Shown here one piece after another: positions 36,424 to 47,666 of a stretch of 64,000 nt of DNA. Below the pieces are notes generated by a model. It made no database searches. It was given only the letters and a program-made list of their open reading frames with translations, and was not told the origin of the DNA. The stretch covers positions 124,001 to 188,000 of the forward strand of contig NZ_NSBT01000026.1 of NCBI RefSeq assembly GCF_002285435.1, in the 5' to 3' direction. The translations under genes and the position numbers were made by a program. The first letter of the stretch is position 1, and every line of letters starts with the position of its first letter. This DNA is from Actibacterium ureilyticum (GTDB taxonomy: Bacteria; Pseudomonadota; Alphaproteobacteria; Rhodobacterales; Rhodobacteraceae).

Positions 36424-37593
36424 ATGACTGAAATGGTCTATGGCAGTGTTCCCCGCGCGTCGGGCGAGCCGATCCTTCCGCGCTGGTGGCGCACAATCGA
36501 TAAATGGACGTTGTCGTGCATCCTGCTTTTGTGCGGGGTGGGGCTGTTGCTGGGGCTGGCCGCGTCGCCGCCGCTGGCCTCGAAAAACGGGTTGCAGCCG
36601 TTTCACTATGTCCAGCGACAGGCGTTCTTTGGCGGGATCGCGCTGGTGGTGATGTTCGTGGTGTCGATGATGTCGCCGCACCAACTGCGCCGCTATGGCG
36701 TGCTGGGCTTTTTCGCGGCCTTTGTGGCGCTGGCGCTGTTGCCGGTGCTGGGCACCGATTTCGGCAAGGGCGCGACGCGCTGGTACAGCCTGGGCTTTGC
36801 CTCGGTCCAGCCGTCGGAATTCCTGAAGCCCGTCTTTATCGTGCTGGCGGGCTGGCTGATGGCCGCAGGGCAGGAAATCAACGGTCCGCCGGGCCGGTCG
36901 ATCAGCTTTGCCATCGCCGTCGTGGTGGTGGGGTTCCTGGCGATGCAGCCCGATTTCGGGCAGGCGGCGCTGGTGCTGTTTTCCTGGGGCGTGATGTATT
37001 TCGTGGCCGGCGCGCCGTTTTTCCTGTTGATCGGGATCGCGGGCGCGGTCGTTTTCGGCGGCACCATCGCCTATAACAATTCCGAGCATTTCGCGCGGCG
37101 GATCGACGGCTTTCTGTCGCCCGATCTGGATCCGCGCACGCAGCTTGGCTATGCCACCAACGCGATTTCCGAGGGCGGCTTTTTCGGCGTCGGCGTGGGC
37201 GAGGGGCAGGTGAAATGGTCGCTGCCCGATGCGCATACCGATTTCATCATCGCCGTCGCGGCCGAGGAATATGGCCTGGTTCTGGTGCTGGCGATCATCG
37301 GGCTTTACGCGCTGATCGTGGTGCGGTCGCTGTTCCGGCTGATGCGCGAACGCGATCCGTTCATCCGGCTGGCGGGCACCGGGCTGGCCTGCATGATCGG
37401 GGTACAGGCGCTGATCAACATGGGGGTCGCGGTGCGGCTGTTGCCGGCCAAGGGCATGACCCTGCCGTTTGTCAGTTATGGCGGCAGCTCTGTCATCGCC
37501 AGCGCGATTGCCGTGGGCATGTTGCTGTGTTTCACCCGCACACGTCCGCAGGGGCGGATCGGTGATGCGCTGTTGCGGCGGGGGCGCGGATGA
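36424..37593 (+). CDS. ftsW: septal peptidoglycan polymerase FtsW
   Basis: A 389-residue SEDS-family membrane glycosyltransferase with about ten helices. Motifs include [10 protein letters not shown]...QPSEFLKP, and [18 protein letters not shown], followed by FVSYGGSS near the C-terminus. It polymerises lipid II at the septum together with FtsI. The gene overlaps murG by four bases. Confidence 0.96.
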   Translation: MTEMVYGSVPRASGEPILPRWWRTIDKWTLSCILLLCGVGLLLGLAASPPLASKNGLQPFHYVQRQAFFGGIALVVMFVVSMMSPHQLRRYGVLGFFAAFVALALLPVLGTDFGKGATRWYSLGFASVQPSEFLKPVFIVLAGWLMAAGQEINGPPGRSISFAIAVVVVGFLAMQPDFGQAALVLFSWGVMYFVAGAPFFLLIGIAGAVVFGGTIAYNNSEHFARRIDGFLSPDLDPRTQLGYATNAISEGGFFGVGVGEGQVKWSLPDAHTDFIIAVAAEEYGLVLVLAIIGLYALIVVRSLFRLMRERDPFIRLAGTGLACMIGVQALINMGVAVRLLPAKGMTLPFVSYGGSSVIASAIAVGMLLCFTRTRPQGRIGDALLRRGRG

Positions 37594-38689
37594 GCCGGGC
37601 GCCGCTTCTGATCATCGCGGCCGGTGGCACCGGCGGGCATATGTTTCCCGCCCAGGCCCTGGCCGAGGCGATGCTGGCGCGCGGCTGGCGGGTTAAGCTG
37701 TCGACGGACGCGCGCGGGGCGCGCTACGCCGGGGGCTTTCCCGATGCGGTGCAGATCGAAGAGATCTCCAGCGCCACCTTCGCGCGGGGCGGGGCGCTGG
37801 CCAAGGCGGCGGTGCCGTTTCGCATTGCGGGCGGCGTTTTGTCGTCCGTTTTCAAGATGCTGCGCGACAAACCTGATGTGGTTGTGGGGTTTGGCGGCTA
37901 TCCGTCGATCCCGGCGATTGCGGCGGCCACGCTGCTGCGCCGCCCGCGCATGATCCACGAACAGAACGGCGTGCTGGGGCGGGTGAACCAGCGCTTTGCG
38001 GCCCATGTCGATGCGGTGGCCTGTGGCACATGGCCCACGACCCTGCCCGAAGGGGTCGAGGGGGTCGATACCGGCAACCCGGTGCGCGCCGCGGTGCTGG
38101 ACCGCGCCGGTGCGCCCTATATCCCGCCGGGCGATTACCCGATGAGCCTGTTGGTCATTGGCGGCAGCCAGGGCGCGCGCATCCTGTCCGATGTCGTGCC
38201 CCAGGCGATTGCGCAGCTTCCTGCGGATCTGTTGCGCAACGTTCGCGTCGCCCATCAGGCCCGGGACGAAGACGGCCAGCGCGTCGCGCAGTTCTATGCC
38301 GATCATGGGATCGACGCCGATGTGCAGCCCTTCTTTGCCGATATCCCCAACCGGTTGTCCGAGGCGCAGCTGGTCATCAGCCGCTCGGGCGCGTCCAGCG
38401 TGGCCGATATCAGCGTGATTGGCCGGCCGGCGGTGCTGGTGCCCTTTGCCGCCGCGACGGGCGATCACCAGACCGCCAATGCGCGCGGGCTGGTCGGCGC
38501 CGATGCCGCGATCATGATCCCCGAATCCCGGCTTGAACCCGGCACGCTTTCCGAACACATAACCGCGATCCTGACGAATCCCGAAGCCGCCGTGCAGATG
38601 GCGCATGGGGCGCTGACCGTCGGTCGCCCCGATGCGACCTATCGGCTGGTCGAACTCGTCAGCCAACTGGCACAGAAGGGGCAGGCGGC

Positions 38690-38693
<4 letters not shown>
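37590..38693 (+). CDS. murG: UDP-GlcNAc:lipid I GlcNAc transferase
   Basis: A 367-residue GT28 glycosyltransferase with [10 protein letters not shown] near the N-terminus, [28 protein letters not shown] and [11 protein letters not shown]. It converts lipid I to lipid II at the inner face of the membrane. Overlaps with ftsW and murC (4 bp each) indicate coupling. Confidence 0.97.
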
Positions 38694-40093
<1,400 letters not shown>

Positions 40094-40166
40094 CCGATGG
40101 CGGGGCGCGGATCGGACCAGTCGGCACGGACGGACGGTCTGCACCCGTATCGCAAGGGGCGCGCCG

Positions 40167-41357
40167 ATGGTTGAGGGCGCGCTGAAACGCCGGATCGGCT
40201 TGCCGCTGCTCACCGCCTATGGCGTCGGCGTCATGGTGGGGGCGGGCATCTATGTGCTGGTGGGCGCCGTGGTGGCGCAGGCCGGGATATGGGCGCCGCT
40301 GGCCTTTGTCATCGCGGGGCTGATCGCGGCGCCGTCCGCGCTGTCCTATGCCGAGCTGTCGACCCGCATCCCCGAAGCCGCGGGCGAGGCGGCATATGTC
40401 GAAAAGGGCCTGCGCTCGCACCTCCTGTCGGTGCTGGTGGGGCTGGGCATCGTGGTGGCGGGTACGATTTCGGCCGCCGCCGTGCTGCGCGGCGGATCGG
40501 GATATCTGGTGTCGGTGGTCGATCTGCCGTTTGATGCGGTGGTGATCGCGCTGGGGCTGGCACTGACATGTGTCGCGGCCATCGGCGTGCTGGAAAGCCT
40601 GGGCCTGGCGGCGCTCTTTACGGCGGTCGAGCTGATCGGGCTGGTCCTGGTGGTCTGGGCCGGGGCAGGGGCCGATCCGGTGGCCGACTGGCACATGCCC
40701 GCGCCGCCGGTCTGGTCGGGCATCGGTCTGGCGGCGGTGCTGGCGTTTTTCGCCTTCATCGGGTTCGAGGACATCGTCAACATGGCCGAAGAGGTCGCCG
40801 ACCCCGAACGCACGCTGCCGCGCGCGATCCTGATTTCGCTGGTCGTGACATCGCTGATCTATGCCGGGGTCAGCCTGGCAGCGGTGCGGGCCGTCCCGCG
40901 CGAGGCGCTGGCCGCCAGCGAACGCCCGCTGGCGCTGGTCTGGGAAACCGCGACCGGGCGCGATGCGGCGCTTTTGTCGCTGATCGCGGTGGCGGCGGCG
41001 CTGAACGGGGTGCTGGCGCAGATCGTGATGGCGGCGCGGGTGCTGTTCGGGCTGGGCAAGCGCGAGCCGCGACTGGCGCTATTTCACAAGGCCCACCCGC
41101 GGCTGGGAACACCGGTTCTGGCTACGCTTCTGCTGGGGGCGGCGGTGATCGTGGCGGCGCTCAGCCTGCCGGTGGCGGCGCTGGCGGGGCTGACATCAAC
41201 AGTGTTGCTTTCGGTCTTCATTCTGGTGAACCTGTCGCTGATCGTTCTGAAACGGCGCGCGCCCGCCGCCCCGTTCCGGGTGCCGCTCTGGGTGCCCTAT
41301 GCCGGGGTGCTGGCATCGGCGGGGGCGCTGGCGGTTTCGCTTGGGGGGACATCATGA
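40167..41357 (+). CDS. APC-superfamily amino acid permease
   Basis: A 396-residue transporter with about eleven hydrophobic helices. The N-terminus GVMVGAGIYVLVGAVV is the family's helix-1 substrate motif, and FFAFIGFEDIVNMAEEVADPERTLPRAI is the helix 6 to loop signature. The substrate is probably an amino acid or amine. The gene interrupts the usual murC-DUF2484-murB order, 73 bases after murC, and overlaps the first DUF2484 gene by ATGA. It is shorter than the 440-500 typical of the family. Confidence 0.85.
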   Translation: MVEGALKRRIGLPLLTAYGVGVMVGAGIYVLVGAVVAQAGIWAPLAFVIAGLIAAPSALSYAELSTRIPEAAGEAAYVEKGLRSHLLSVLVGLGIVVAGTISAAAVLRGGSGYLVSVVDLPFDAVVIALGLALTCVAAIGVLESLGLAALFTAVELIGLVLVVWAGAGADPVADWHMPAPPVWSGIGLAAVLAFFAFIGFEDIVNMAEEVADPERTLPRAILISLVVTSLIYAGVSLAAVRAVPREALAASERPLALVWETATGRDAALLSLIAVAAALNGVLAQIVMAARVLFGLGKREPRLALFHKAHPRLGTPVLATLLLGAAVIVAALSLPVAALAGLTSTVLLSVFILVNLSLIVLKRRAPAAPFRVPLWVPYAGVLASAGALAVSLGGTS

Positions 41358-41608
41358 GCCTGTCGCTGATCCTGGCCTGTCTTTGGGTGTTGGCCGCCGT
41401 CATCACGGCGATGCTGCCGATGCGGCTGCAATACCCGCCGGGGATCACGCTGCTGATCCTGGCGCCGGTTCTGATCGGCTATATCTGGGTCGAGAACGGC
41501 GCGGTCTTCGCGCTGCTGGCCTGTGCGGGGTTCGTGTCGATGTTCCGGCGGCCGCTGACCTATTTCCTGAAACGGCTGCTGCAGCGCAGAGGAGAGCTGG
41601 GCAAATGA
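41354..41608 (+). CDS. DUF2484 family membrane protein (copy 1)
   Basis: An 84-residue protein with three hydrophobic segments starting MSLSLILACLWVLAA and a basic C-terminus. It resembles DUF2484 proteins, which in this bacterial group are commonly encoded between murC and murB. It overlaps genes on both sides by four bases. Function is unknown. Confidence 0.7.
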   Translation: MSLSLILACLWVLAAVITAMLPMRLQYPPGITLLILAPVLIGYIWVENGAVFALLACAGFVSMFRRPLTYFLKRLLQRRGELGK

Positions 41609-41862
41609 ATCTGTCACTGATACTGGCCTGCGGCTGGGGCATTGCCGCGAACCTGCTGGCGATGATCCCCAGCCGCGACAACCATTGGAGCCGGGCCTAT
41701 CTGCTGATCGCGGTGGGCATTCCCATCGTGGGCTATGTCACGTTTCAGAACGGACCGGTCTGGGGCTTGCTGGTGCTGGCGGCGGGGGCATCGGTCCTGC
41801 GCTGGCCGGTGCGGTACCTGTGGCGCTGGGTCAGCCGGATGCTGCCGCGCGGACGGGCCTGA
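41605..41862 (+). CDS. DUF2484 family membrane protein (copy 2)
   Basis: An 85-residue paralogue of the preceding protein: the same MxLSLILACxWxxAA start and spacing of three hydrophobic segments, then a basic tail. A tandem duplication is the simplest explanation. Its ATG overlaps the stop of copy 1. Function is unknown. Confidence 0.68.
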   Translation: MNLSLILACGWGIAANLLAMIPSRDNHWSRAYLLIAVGIPIVGYVTFQNGPVWGLLVLAAGASVLRWPVRYLWRWVSRMLPRGRA

Positions 41863-41866
41863 GCGC

Positions 41867-42157
41867 TTGGGTGGTTTCACCGAAATCCTGGTCTATGCCG
41901 GTTGGGCGGCGTCGCCGATGATCGCCTATCAGGGGCTGATGCACGGGCTGCGCCGGGCGCTGGGGGATTTCCTGCTGATCTTTGCGCTTTATGCCGGGGG
42001 GGTGACCATCACCATTCTGGCGCTGCGGGCCGAACTGGCGCGGGGCGGGCTTTCGGCGATCAGCCCGGCGGCGGTCCTGATCGCGCTGGTCGGCACCACG
42101 ATCCTGTCGCTGGGGCTGTTCTGGCTGGGCTGGACGACCGACAAGGAACAGGACTGA
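41867..42157 (+). CDS. small membrane protein of unknown function (possibly DUF5368-like)
   Basis: No in-frame ATG fits. A TTG at 41867, four bases after the preceding stop, gives 96 residues with three hydrophobic segments (ILVYAGWAASPMIAYQGL, FLLIFALYAGGVTITILAL, AVLIALVGTTILSLGLFWL). Codon bias matches the neighbours and the frame stays open, so it is probably real. The family suggestion is tentative. It closes the short operon after the permease. Confidence 0.55.
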   Translation: MGGFTEILVYAGWAASPMIAYQGLMHGLRRALGDFLLIFALYAGGVTITILALRAELARGGLSAISPAAVLIALVGTTILSLGLFWLGWTTDKEQD

Positions 42158-42285
42158 GCCCAGGGCAGCGCCGCGCCGCAAACCGCCGGAAACGGGCTGA
42201 CAAATTCTTGCATGGCCTTTTCCCTTCGGATTGGTGCATCCTGCGGCCATCTTTGGGATCAGAAAATACGGGAGGAGAGATTCTG

Positions 42286-43296
42286 ATGCGGAAACTGCTT
42301 GGTCAGGCGGCGATTGCCGCCATTGCCGTGTCCTTTGCAACCGAGGCGCTGGCGACCGAATGGAACGTGTCCCTGTGGGGCAAGCGCCGTGCGTTCACCG
42401 AACATGTCGAGAAGCTGGCCGAGCTGGTCAGCGAAAAGACCGGCGGCGCATTCACCATGAATATTTCCTATGGTGGGCTGTCCAACAACAAGGAAAACCT
42501 GGACGGGATTTCCATCGGCGCGTTCGAGATGGCACAGTTCTGCGCCGGTTATCACCGCGACAAGAACCCGTCGATCACCGTGCTGGAGCTGCCCTTCCTG
42601 GGGGTCAGCACGCTGGAACAGGAACGCGCCATCAGCGAGGCTGTCTATGCCCACCCCGCCGTCCAGAAGGACCTGGCGCGGTGGAACGCCACGCTGCTGA
42701 TGCCGACCCCGCTGCCGCAATACAATTTCGTCGGCGTGGGTGACGTTCCCGCGACGCTGGCCGATTTCAACGGCATGAGCGTGCGCGCCACCGGCGGGAT
42801 CGGCGATGCGATGGCCGCCATCGGCGCCGTGCCCACATCGATGTCCGCGACCGAGGTGCGCCAGGCGCTGGACAGCGGCGTGGTCAAGGCCGTCAGCTTC
42901 GCGCCGCATGCGCATATGTCCTTTGGCACCATCGAAACCGGCCAGTGGTGGACCACCAACCTGAACCCCGGCACGGTGAACTGCCCGGTGGTGGTGAATA
43001 CCGACGCGCTGAACAGCCTGGACGAGGCCGAACGCGCGGCGCTCATGGGCTCGTTGGAAGAGGCGATGGATTACTACATCGATTTCTACAACGAAAAGAC
43101 CATGGCCGCCTGGGGCCCGGCACTGGACGAGCGCGGGATCGAACAGGTGACATTCTCGGATGACGAGGTTGCAGCGTTCAAGGATGCCGCCGCCGCACCG
43201 GCCGCCGCCGCCTGGATCGAAGAGATGTCCGGCCGCGGCCTGCCCGCGCAAGAGCTTTACGATCTGGTCACCGGCATGCTCGCGGATCAAAGCTGA
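42286..43296 (+). CDS. TRAP transporter periplasmic binding protein (DctP family)
   Basis: A 336-residue exported protein: signal peptide ending ATEALA, then the DctP fold. Conserved motifs include SEKTGGAFTMNISYGG, IGAFEMAQFCAGYH and the central LADFNGMSVRATGG, whose Arg is the carboxylate-binding residue in DctP proteins. GGAGGAG lies eight bases before the ATG. It captures an organic anion for the QM permeases encoded downstream. A terminator/attenuator separates it from dctQ. Confidence 0.9.
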   Translation: MRKLLGQAAIAAIAVSFATEALATEWNVSLWGKRRAFTEHVEKLAELVSEKTGGAFTMNISYGGLSNNKENLDGISIGAFEMAQFCAGYHRDKNPSITVLELPFLGVSTLEQERAISEAVYAHPAVQKDLARWNATLLMPTPLPQYNFVGVGDVPATLADFNGMSVRATGGIGDAMAAIGAVPTSMSATEVRQALDSGVVKAVSFAPHAHMSFGTIETGQWWTTNLNPGTVNCPVVVNTDALNSLDEAERAALMGSLEEAMDYYIDFYNEKTMAAWGPALDERGIEQVTFSDDEVAAFKDAAAAPAAAAWIEEMSGRGLPAQELYDLVTGMLADQS

Positions 43297-43313
43297 CCGC
43301 GACAGGACCCTTC

Positions 43314-43348
43314 ACGCCCCGCACCGCCCAGGCGATGCGGGGCGTTTT
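43314..43348 (+). terminator. intrinsic terminator between TRAP binding protein and permease genes
   Basis: CGCCCCGCA (43315-43323) pairs with TGCGGGGCG (43336-43344), followed by TTTT. Partial termination would favour the binding protein over the permeases. Confidence 0.82.
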
Positions 43349-43378
43349 CATGTAGTCGAAACATAAAGGGGGACGGGC

Positions 43379-44002
43379 ATGGCAACGGCATCCCTGGTGC
43401 TGACCGATGACAGCACCCTCAGCAAGGTCGACCGCGCGCTTCTGGCGCTGGAATCGCGGCTGGCGCTGCTCAGCGGTCTGGCGGTCTTCGCCCTGATGGT
43501 TCTGGCCGTGATCTCGGTCGGGGGGCGGAATTTCTTTAACCAGCCCCTGCCGGGCTATGTCGACTGGATCGAACAGGCGATGCCGCTGATCGCGTTCATG
43601 GGCATTGCCTATGTCCAGCGCGAGGGCGGGCATATCCGCATGGACATCGTGGTGGGCCAGCTGCGCGGGCGGCCGCTTTACGTGGTCGAGCTGATCACGA
43701 CATTGGCGATGCTGTTGCTGATGGTCCTGATGGTCTGGGGCAGCTGGGCGCATTTCCAGCGCAGTTTCGATTTCGCCGCCCCGATGTGGAGCCGCGACAG
43801 CTCGATGGATATCGCGCTGCCGATCTGGCCCGCGAAACTGTTGGCGCCGGCGGCGTTTGCGGTGCTGTGCCTGCGGCTTTGCCTGCAGGCCTGGGCCTAT
43901 GTCCGGGCCATCGTGACGGGCCACGCCGTGGCCGTGCCGCTGATCGCAGATGCGGCGCAGCAGGCCGCGATGGAAGCCGACCAGCTGACAGACGGGGATT
44001 GA
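43379..44002 (+). CDS. TRAP transporter small permease (DctQ family)
   Basis: A 207-residue membrane protein with four helices, the second and third flanked by MGIAYVQREGGHIRMDIVV, the characteristic DctQ motif. It forms the complex with the large permease encoded four bases downstream. GGGG upstream of the ATG serves as ribosome site. Confidence 0.9.
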   Translation: MATASLVLTDDSTLSKVDRALLALESRLALLSGLAVFALMVLAVISVGGRNFFNQPLPGYVDWIEQAMPLIAFMGIAYVQREGGHIRMDIVVGQLRGRPLYVVELITTLAMLLLMVLMVWGSWAHFQRSFDFAAPMWSRDSSMDIALPIWPAKLLAPAAFAVLCLRLCLQAWAYVRAIVTGHAVAVPLIADAAQQAAMEADQLTDGD

Positions 44003-44006
44003 CGCG

Positions 44007-45407
44007 ATGGAACCCATTGAAATCGGTTTGTGGGTCACCGGCGGGCTGCTGGTGCTGGTGGTGCTGGGCATGCGCGTGGCCTTTGCCGCGGGTCTGGCGG
44101 GCATGGTCGGGCTGATCTGGATCTTCTGGGCCAAGAAGCAATACGGGCTGGACGATTTCGGCTGGGCGCTGGGCGTGGCGGTCAAGACCGCCGGTCAGGT
44201 GCCGCATTCCAAGGTCTCGTCCCAGGCGCTGTCGCTGATCCCGACCTTCATCCTGATCGGCTATCTGGCCTATCACGCGGGTCTGACCAAGGCCCTGTTC
44301 GAGGCCGCAAAGCGCTGGCTGGCCTGGGTGCCGGGCGGGCTGGCGGTGTCGACCGTCTTTGCCACGGCGGGGTTTGCGGCGGTGTCGGGGGCGTCGGTCG
44401 CAACCTCGGCCGTCTTTGCCCGCATCGCCATTCCCGAGATGCTGGCCATCGGCTATGACAAGCGGTTCGCGGCGGGCGTCGTGGCGGCGGGCGGGACGCT
44501 GGCCAGCCTGATCCCGCCCTCGGCCATTCTGGTGATCTATGCCATCATCGTGGAACAGGATGTGGGGATGCTGCTGTTGGCGGGGTTCATCCCGGGCGCG
44601 TTCTCGGCCGTGATCTATGGCTTGCTGATCGTGGGCATGGCGCTGACGATCAAGGGCTTCGGCCCGCCGGTCAGCGGCTTTACCTGGCGCCAGCGGTTCG
44701 CGGCGCTGCCGCCCGCTCTGCCGATCCTGTTCGTGGTCGTGACGATCATCTTCTTCGTCTACAACCCCTTTGGCGGTGACGCCTGGGGCACCCCGACCGA
44801 AGGCGGGGCGATTGGCGCCTTTGTCGTGTTCCTGATGGCGGTCTGGCAGGGGATGCGCTGGCCGCAGCTGCGCGATGCGCTGATGGAAACGGCCAAGCTG
44901 TCGGTGATGATCTTCTCGATCATCTGGGGCGTGCTGATCTATGTGCGCTTCCTGGGCTTTGCCGACCTGCCGGGCGCCTTTGCCGACTGGATCACCGGGC
45001 TGCACTATTCGCCGATGCTGATTTTGGTGTGCATCCTGCTGGCCTATGCGGTGCTGGGCATGTTCATGGACGCCATCGGCATGCTGCTGCTGACGCTGCC
45101 GGTGGTCTATCCCGCCGTCATGGCCCTGAACGGGGGCGAGGCGGTCGCGGCGGCCGACAGCACCTTTGGCATGTCGGGGCCGATGTGCGCGATCTGGTTC
45201 GGCATCCTGGTGGTGAAGATGGCCGAGTTCTGCCTGATCACGCCGCCCATCGGGCTGAACTGCTTCGTGGTGGCGGGGGTGCGCGACGACCTGACGGTGC
45301 AGGACGTGTTCCGGGGCGTCACGCCGTTCTTTGTGGCCGATGCGATCACCATCGCGTTGCTGGTGGCGTTCCCGTGGATCGTGCTGTGGCTGCCCAGCCT
45401 GGCCTGA
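44007..45407 (+). CDS. TRAP transporter large permease (DctM family)
   Basis: A 466-residue permease with about twelve helices that carries substrate with sodium. Motifs include FATAGFAAVSGASVATSAVFARIAIPEM and AAGGTLASLIPPSAILVIYAI, and the late FGMSGPMCAIWFGILVVKMAEFCLITPPIGLN segment. A segment with KVSSQALSLIPTFILIGYLAYH is typical of the family. The substrate is unknown. Confidence 0.9.
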   Translation: MEPIEIGLWVTGGLLVLVVLGMRVAFAAGLAGMVGLIWIFWAKKQYGLDDFGWALGVAVKTAGQVPHSKVSSQALSLIPTFILIGYLAYHAGLTKALFEAAKRWLAWVPGGLAVSTVFATAGFAAVSGASVATSAVFARIAIPEMLAIGYDKRFAAGVVAAGGTLASLIPPSAILVIYAIIVEQDVGMLLLAGFIPGAFSAVIYGLLIVGMALTIKGFGPPVSGFTWRQRFAALPPALPILFVVVTIIFFVYNPFGGDAWGTPTEGGAIGAFVVFLMAVWQGMRWPQLRDALMETAKLSVMIFSIIWGVLIYVRFLGFADLPGAFADWITGLHYSPMLILVCILLAYAVLGMFMDAIGMLLLTLPVVYPAVMALNGGEAVAAADSTFGMSGPMCAIWFGILVVKMAEFCLITPPIGLNCFVVAGVRDDLTVQDVFRGVTPFFVADAITIALLVAFPWIVLWLPSLA

Positions 45408-45454
45408 CCGCGCCGGGATTGCCCCGGCGCATCCACACCCCATATAGAAACCAA

Positions 45455-45475
45455 CCCCGGCCATCCCGGCCGGGG
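45455..45475 (+). terminator. hairpin after the TRAP operon
   Basis: CCCCGGCC-ATCCC-GGCCGGGG, a perfect 8-bp stem without a clear U-tract, 48 bases after the large permease stop. It may be an end hairpin or Rho-assisted. Confidence 0.4.
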
Positions 45476-45519
45476 CGCGCGGTGACGCCCGCGCCGGTTT
45501 CCTGTATCATGGACCCCAT

Positions 45520-46464
45520 ATGACCGGACCTGTTCCCATCCTGCGCCCCTATGGCGATCCGCTGGCGGCGTTTCTGGCGTCGACCGACCCCGCGCCGGTG
45601 CTGGCGGTGATCTCGGACGTGGTCGGCCCGTCCTATCGCCCGCTGGGCGCGATGATGACGGTGCTGAGCGAGACCGAACATGTGGGCACGTTGTCCTCGG
45701 GCTGTGTGGAAAGCGATATCGCGCTGAACGCGCTGAAGGCCCGCGAAAGCGGACAGGCGATGCGCGTGCGCTATGGCGACGGGTCGCCCTTCATGGATAT
45801 TCAACTGCCCTGTGGCGGCGGGTTGGAGATCCTGTTGCTGCCCAACCCCGACCGTGACGTGCTGCGCCAATTGGCGAAGCTGCGCCGGGACCGGGTGGAA
45901 ACCGGGTTGTCCATCGACCTGAACACCGGGGCGATGCGGCTGGCGCCCTGCGCGCGCACCGAACGCGACGCGGACCGGTTGCAGATCCGCTTTGCGCCCG
46001 CGCTGCAATTTTCGCTGTTCGGCAAGGGGCCGGAATGCGTGACATTCGCCCGACTGGCGGCGGCGGCGGGCTATACCTGTCACGTGGCATCGCCCGATGG
46101 TGAAACGCTGGACCAATGCGCGGCCTCGGGCTGTCGTGTGACGCAGACCACCACCCCCGGCGTGCCGGAGGATATGCAAATCGACGACCGCACCGCGGTT
46201 TTGCTGTTCTTCCACGACCACGATTGGGAGCCGCCGATCCTGCAACAGCTGGCCCAACACGACGCGCTTTATATCGGGGCACAGGGCAGCCAGCGCGCCA
46301 GCGAGACCCGCAAGATGGCGTTGCAGGCCGCAGGTGTGCCGATGGATTTCATCGACAGCCTGCACGGCCCCATCGGGCTGATCCCGTCGACCCGCGATCC
46401 GGTCACCCTGTCGGTGTCGGTCTTTGCCGAGATCCTGGCGCTGGCCGGGGGGGCGGCGACCTGA
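45520..46464 (+). CDS. XdhC/CoxI family molybdenum-cofactor maturation protein
   Basis: A 314-residue protein. The N-terminal XdhC_CoxI domain contains GTLSSGCVESDIA with the conserved cysteine. The C-terminal Rossmann-like domain (about 150-300) contains FGKGPECVTFARLAAAAGY and ALYIGAQGSQRASETR. XdhC proteins bind and protect molybdenum cofactor and promote its sulfuration and insertion into xanthine-dehydrogenase-family enzymes, here presumably the IorAB-type enzyme encoded 1.2 kb downstream. It converges with the AraC-type gene, four bases apart. Confidence 0.88.
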   Translation: MTGPVPILRPYGDPLAAFLASTDPAPVLAVISDVVGPSYRPLGAMMTVLSETEHVGTLSSGCVESDIALNALKARESGQAMRVRYGDGSPFMDIQLPCGGGLEILLLPNPDRDVLRQLAKLRRDRVETGLSIDLNTGAMRLAPCARTERDADRLQIRFAPALQFSLFGKGPECVTFARLAAAAGYTCHVASPDGETLDQCAASGCRVTQTTTPGVPEDMQIDDRTAVLLFFHDHDWEPPILQQLAQHDALYIGAQGSQRASETRKMALQAAGVPMDFIDSLHGPIGLIPSTRDPVTLSVSVFAEILALAGGAAT

Positions 46465-46468
46465 TCGT

Positions 46469-47464
46469 TCAGACGACCGGGGCGCTGCGGGCCTGTGCCG
46501 GGGTCATGCCGGTCCAGTCATGGAACGCGCGATAGAACGAATTCGGATCCTGATAGGCCAGAAGATAGCTGGTCTCCTCGGCGCTCAGCTTCTGGTCCCG
46601 CAGATAGGTGATGGCCAGTGCCGCGCGCGTGTCGTCCATTATCGCCTGAAACGTCGTGCCCTCATCCTTCAGCCGGCGCTGCAAGGTGCGTTTGCTGAAC
46701 CCCAGATGCGCGGCGATATGATCCGATGACACCGCGCCCGACGGCAGCAGATCGGTCAGCGCCCGCCGCACCCGGTTGGAAAGCGGCGTGTCCGCCGCGC
46801 CCGCGTTCAGCCGCGACAGCAGCTCGGCCTCGACCAGTTTGTAGAAGTCTGTATCGGCCGACACCAGCGGGCGGCGCGCATCCACCATGTCGAAGCTCAG
46901 CCGCACCCCCGTACCCTGGCGGATCGGCCCGCGCACATAGTCGCGATAGGCCGGCGTGACATAGGACAGATCCGGCAGCTCGACCGCCCGTGGCACGATC
47001 TGATGGGCGGTGAAGGTGCGCGCGCAGTCCAGGAAATAGACGATTTCCATCGCTGCCAGCAGCCGGGGAATGCGGTGGCCCCCTTCGATCCCGAAGCGGA
47101 CGGTAAAGCTGTCCTCGGTCTCGGCAAAGGTCAGCCGGACCGGCACCAGCAGCGGCTTGAACACCGCCAGCCGTTGCAGCCCGGTGTGAATGTCGGGGCT
47201 GGCCGAAAACGCCAGCAGCGCCGATTGGAACGGCCCGCAGGCCGACCCCTGGCCCAGGATCAGCGGCAGCTCGGGGTCGGCGCATTCCTGGGCAAAGGCC
47301 TCGATCACCGACAGGAACCCGTGGACATCGACGCCGCGCTCTTCGTTGTCCAGGTAATCCGACGGCAGGCGGCAGCGTTCCAGGATACGGGCGTGCGAGA
47401 TCTGCAGCTGGTTGCAGGTCATGCGGATATTGGCGGCGATCTTGTAAAGCCGGGTCTGGGTCAT
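46469..47464 (-). CDS. AraC family transcriptional regulator
   Basis: From the ATG at 47464 (GGAGAGG upstream) the protein has 331 residues. The N-terminal ~200 residues match the Arabinose_bd-type domain of the OruR/ArgR-like AraC branch. The C-terminal ~90 residues hold two HTH motifs (SSDHIAAHLGFSKRTLQRRL and ETSYLLAYQDPNSFYRAF). It is divergent from the molybdenum oxidoreductase genes and is their likely regulator. An inducer is unknown. Confidence 0.88.
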   Translation of the reverse strand: MTQTRLYKIAANIRMTCNQLQISHARILERCRLPSDYLDNEERGVDVHGFLSVIEAFAQECADPELPLILGQGSACGPFQSALLAFSASPDIHTGLQRLAVFKPLLVPVRLTFAETEDSFTVRFGIEGGHRIPRLLAAMEIVYFLDCARTFTAHQIVPRAVELPDLSYVTPAYRDYVRGPIRQGTGVRLSFDMVDARRPLVSADTDFYKLVEAELLSRLNAGAADTPLSNRVRRALTDLLPSGAVSSDHIAAHLGFSKRTLQRRLKDEGTTFQAIMDDTRAALAITYLRDQKLSAEETSYLLAYQDPNSFYRAFHDWTGMTPAQARSAPVV

Positions 47465-47666
47465 GGGGCCTCTCCTGTTCAGCGCGATTTTGGCCGGGGG
47501 GCGGGTCGGTGTATACTGCAACCCCCGGGCTGGCGCGACCTGTTATAGATTTGGCGCGCATCGCAAGTTTTCAAATCCCCGGGGGCCTCTAGATTATGTG
47601 ACGGGCCCAGATCGCAGCCCGAGGCGCTTTCAACACGCACGCCCAAAAAATCAGGGAGATCATTTC

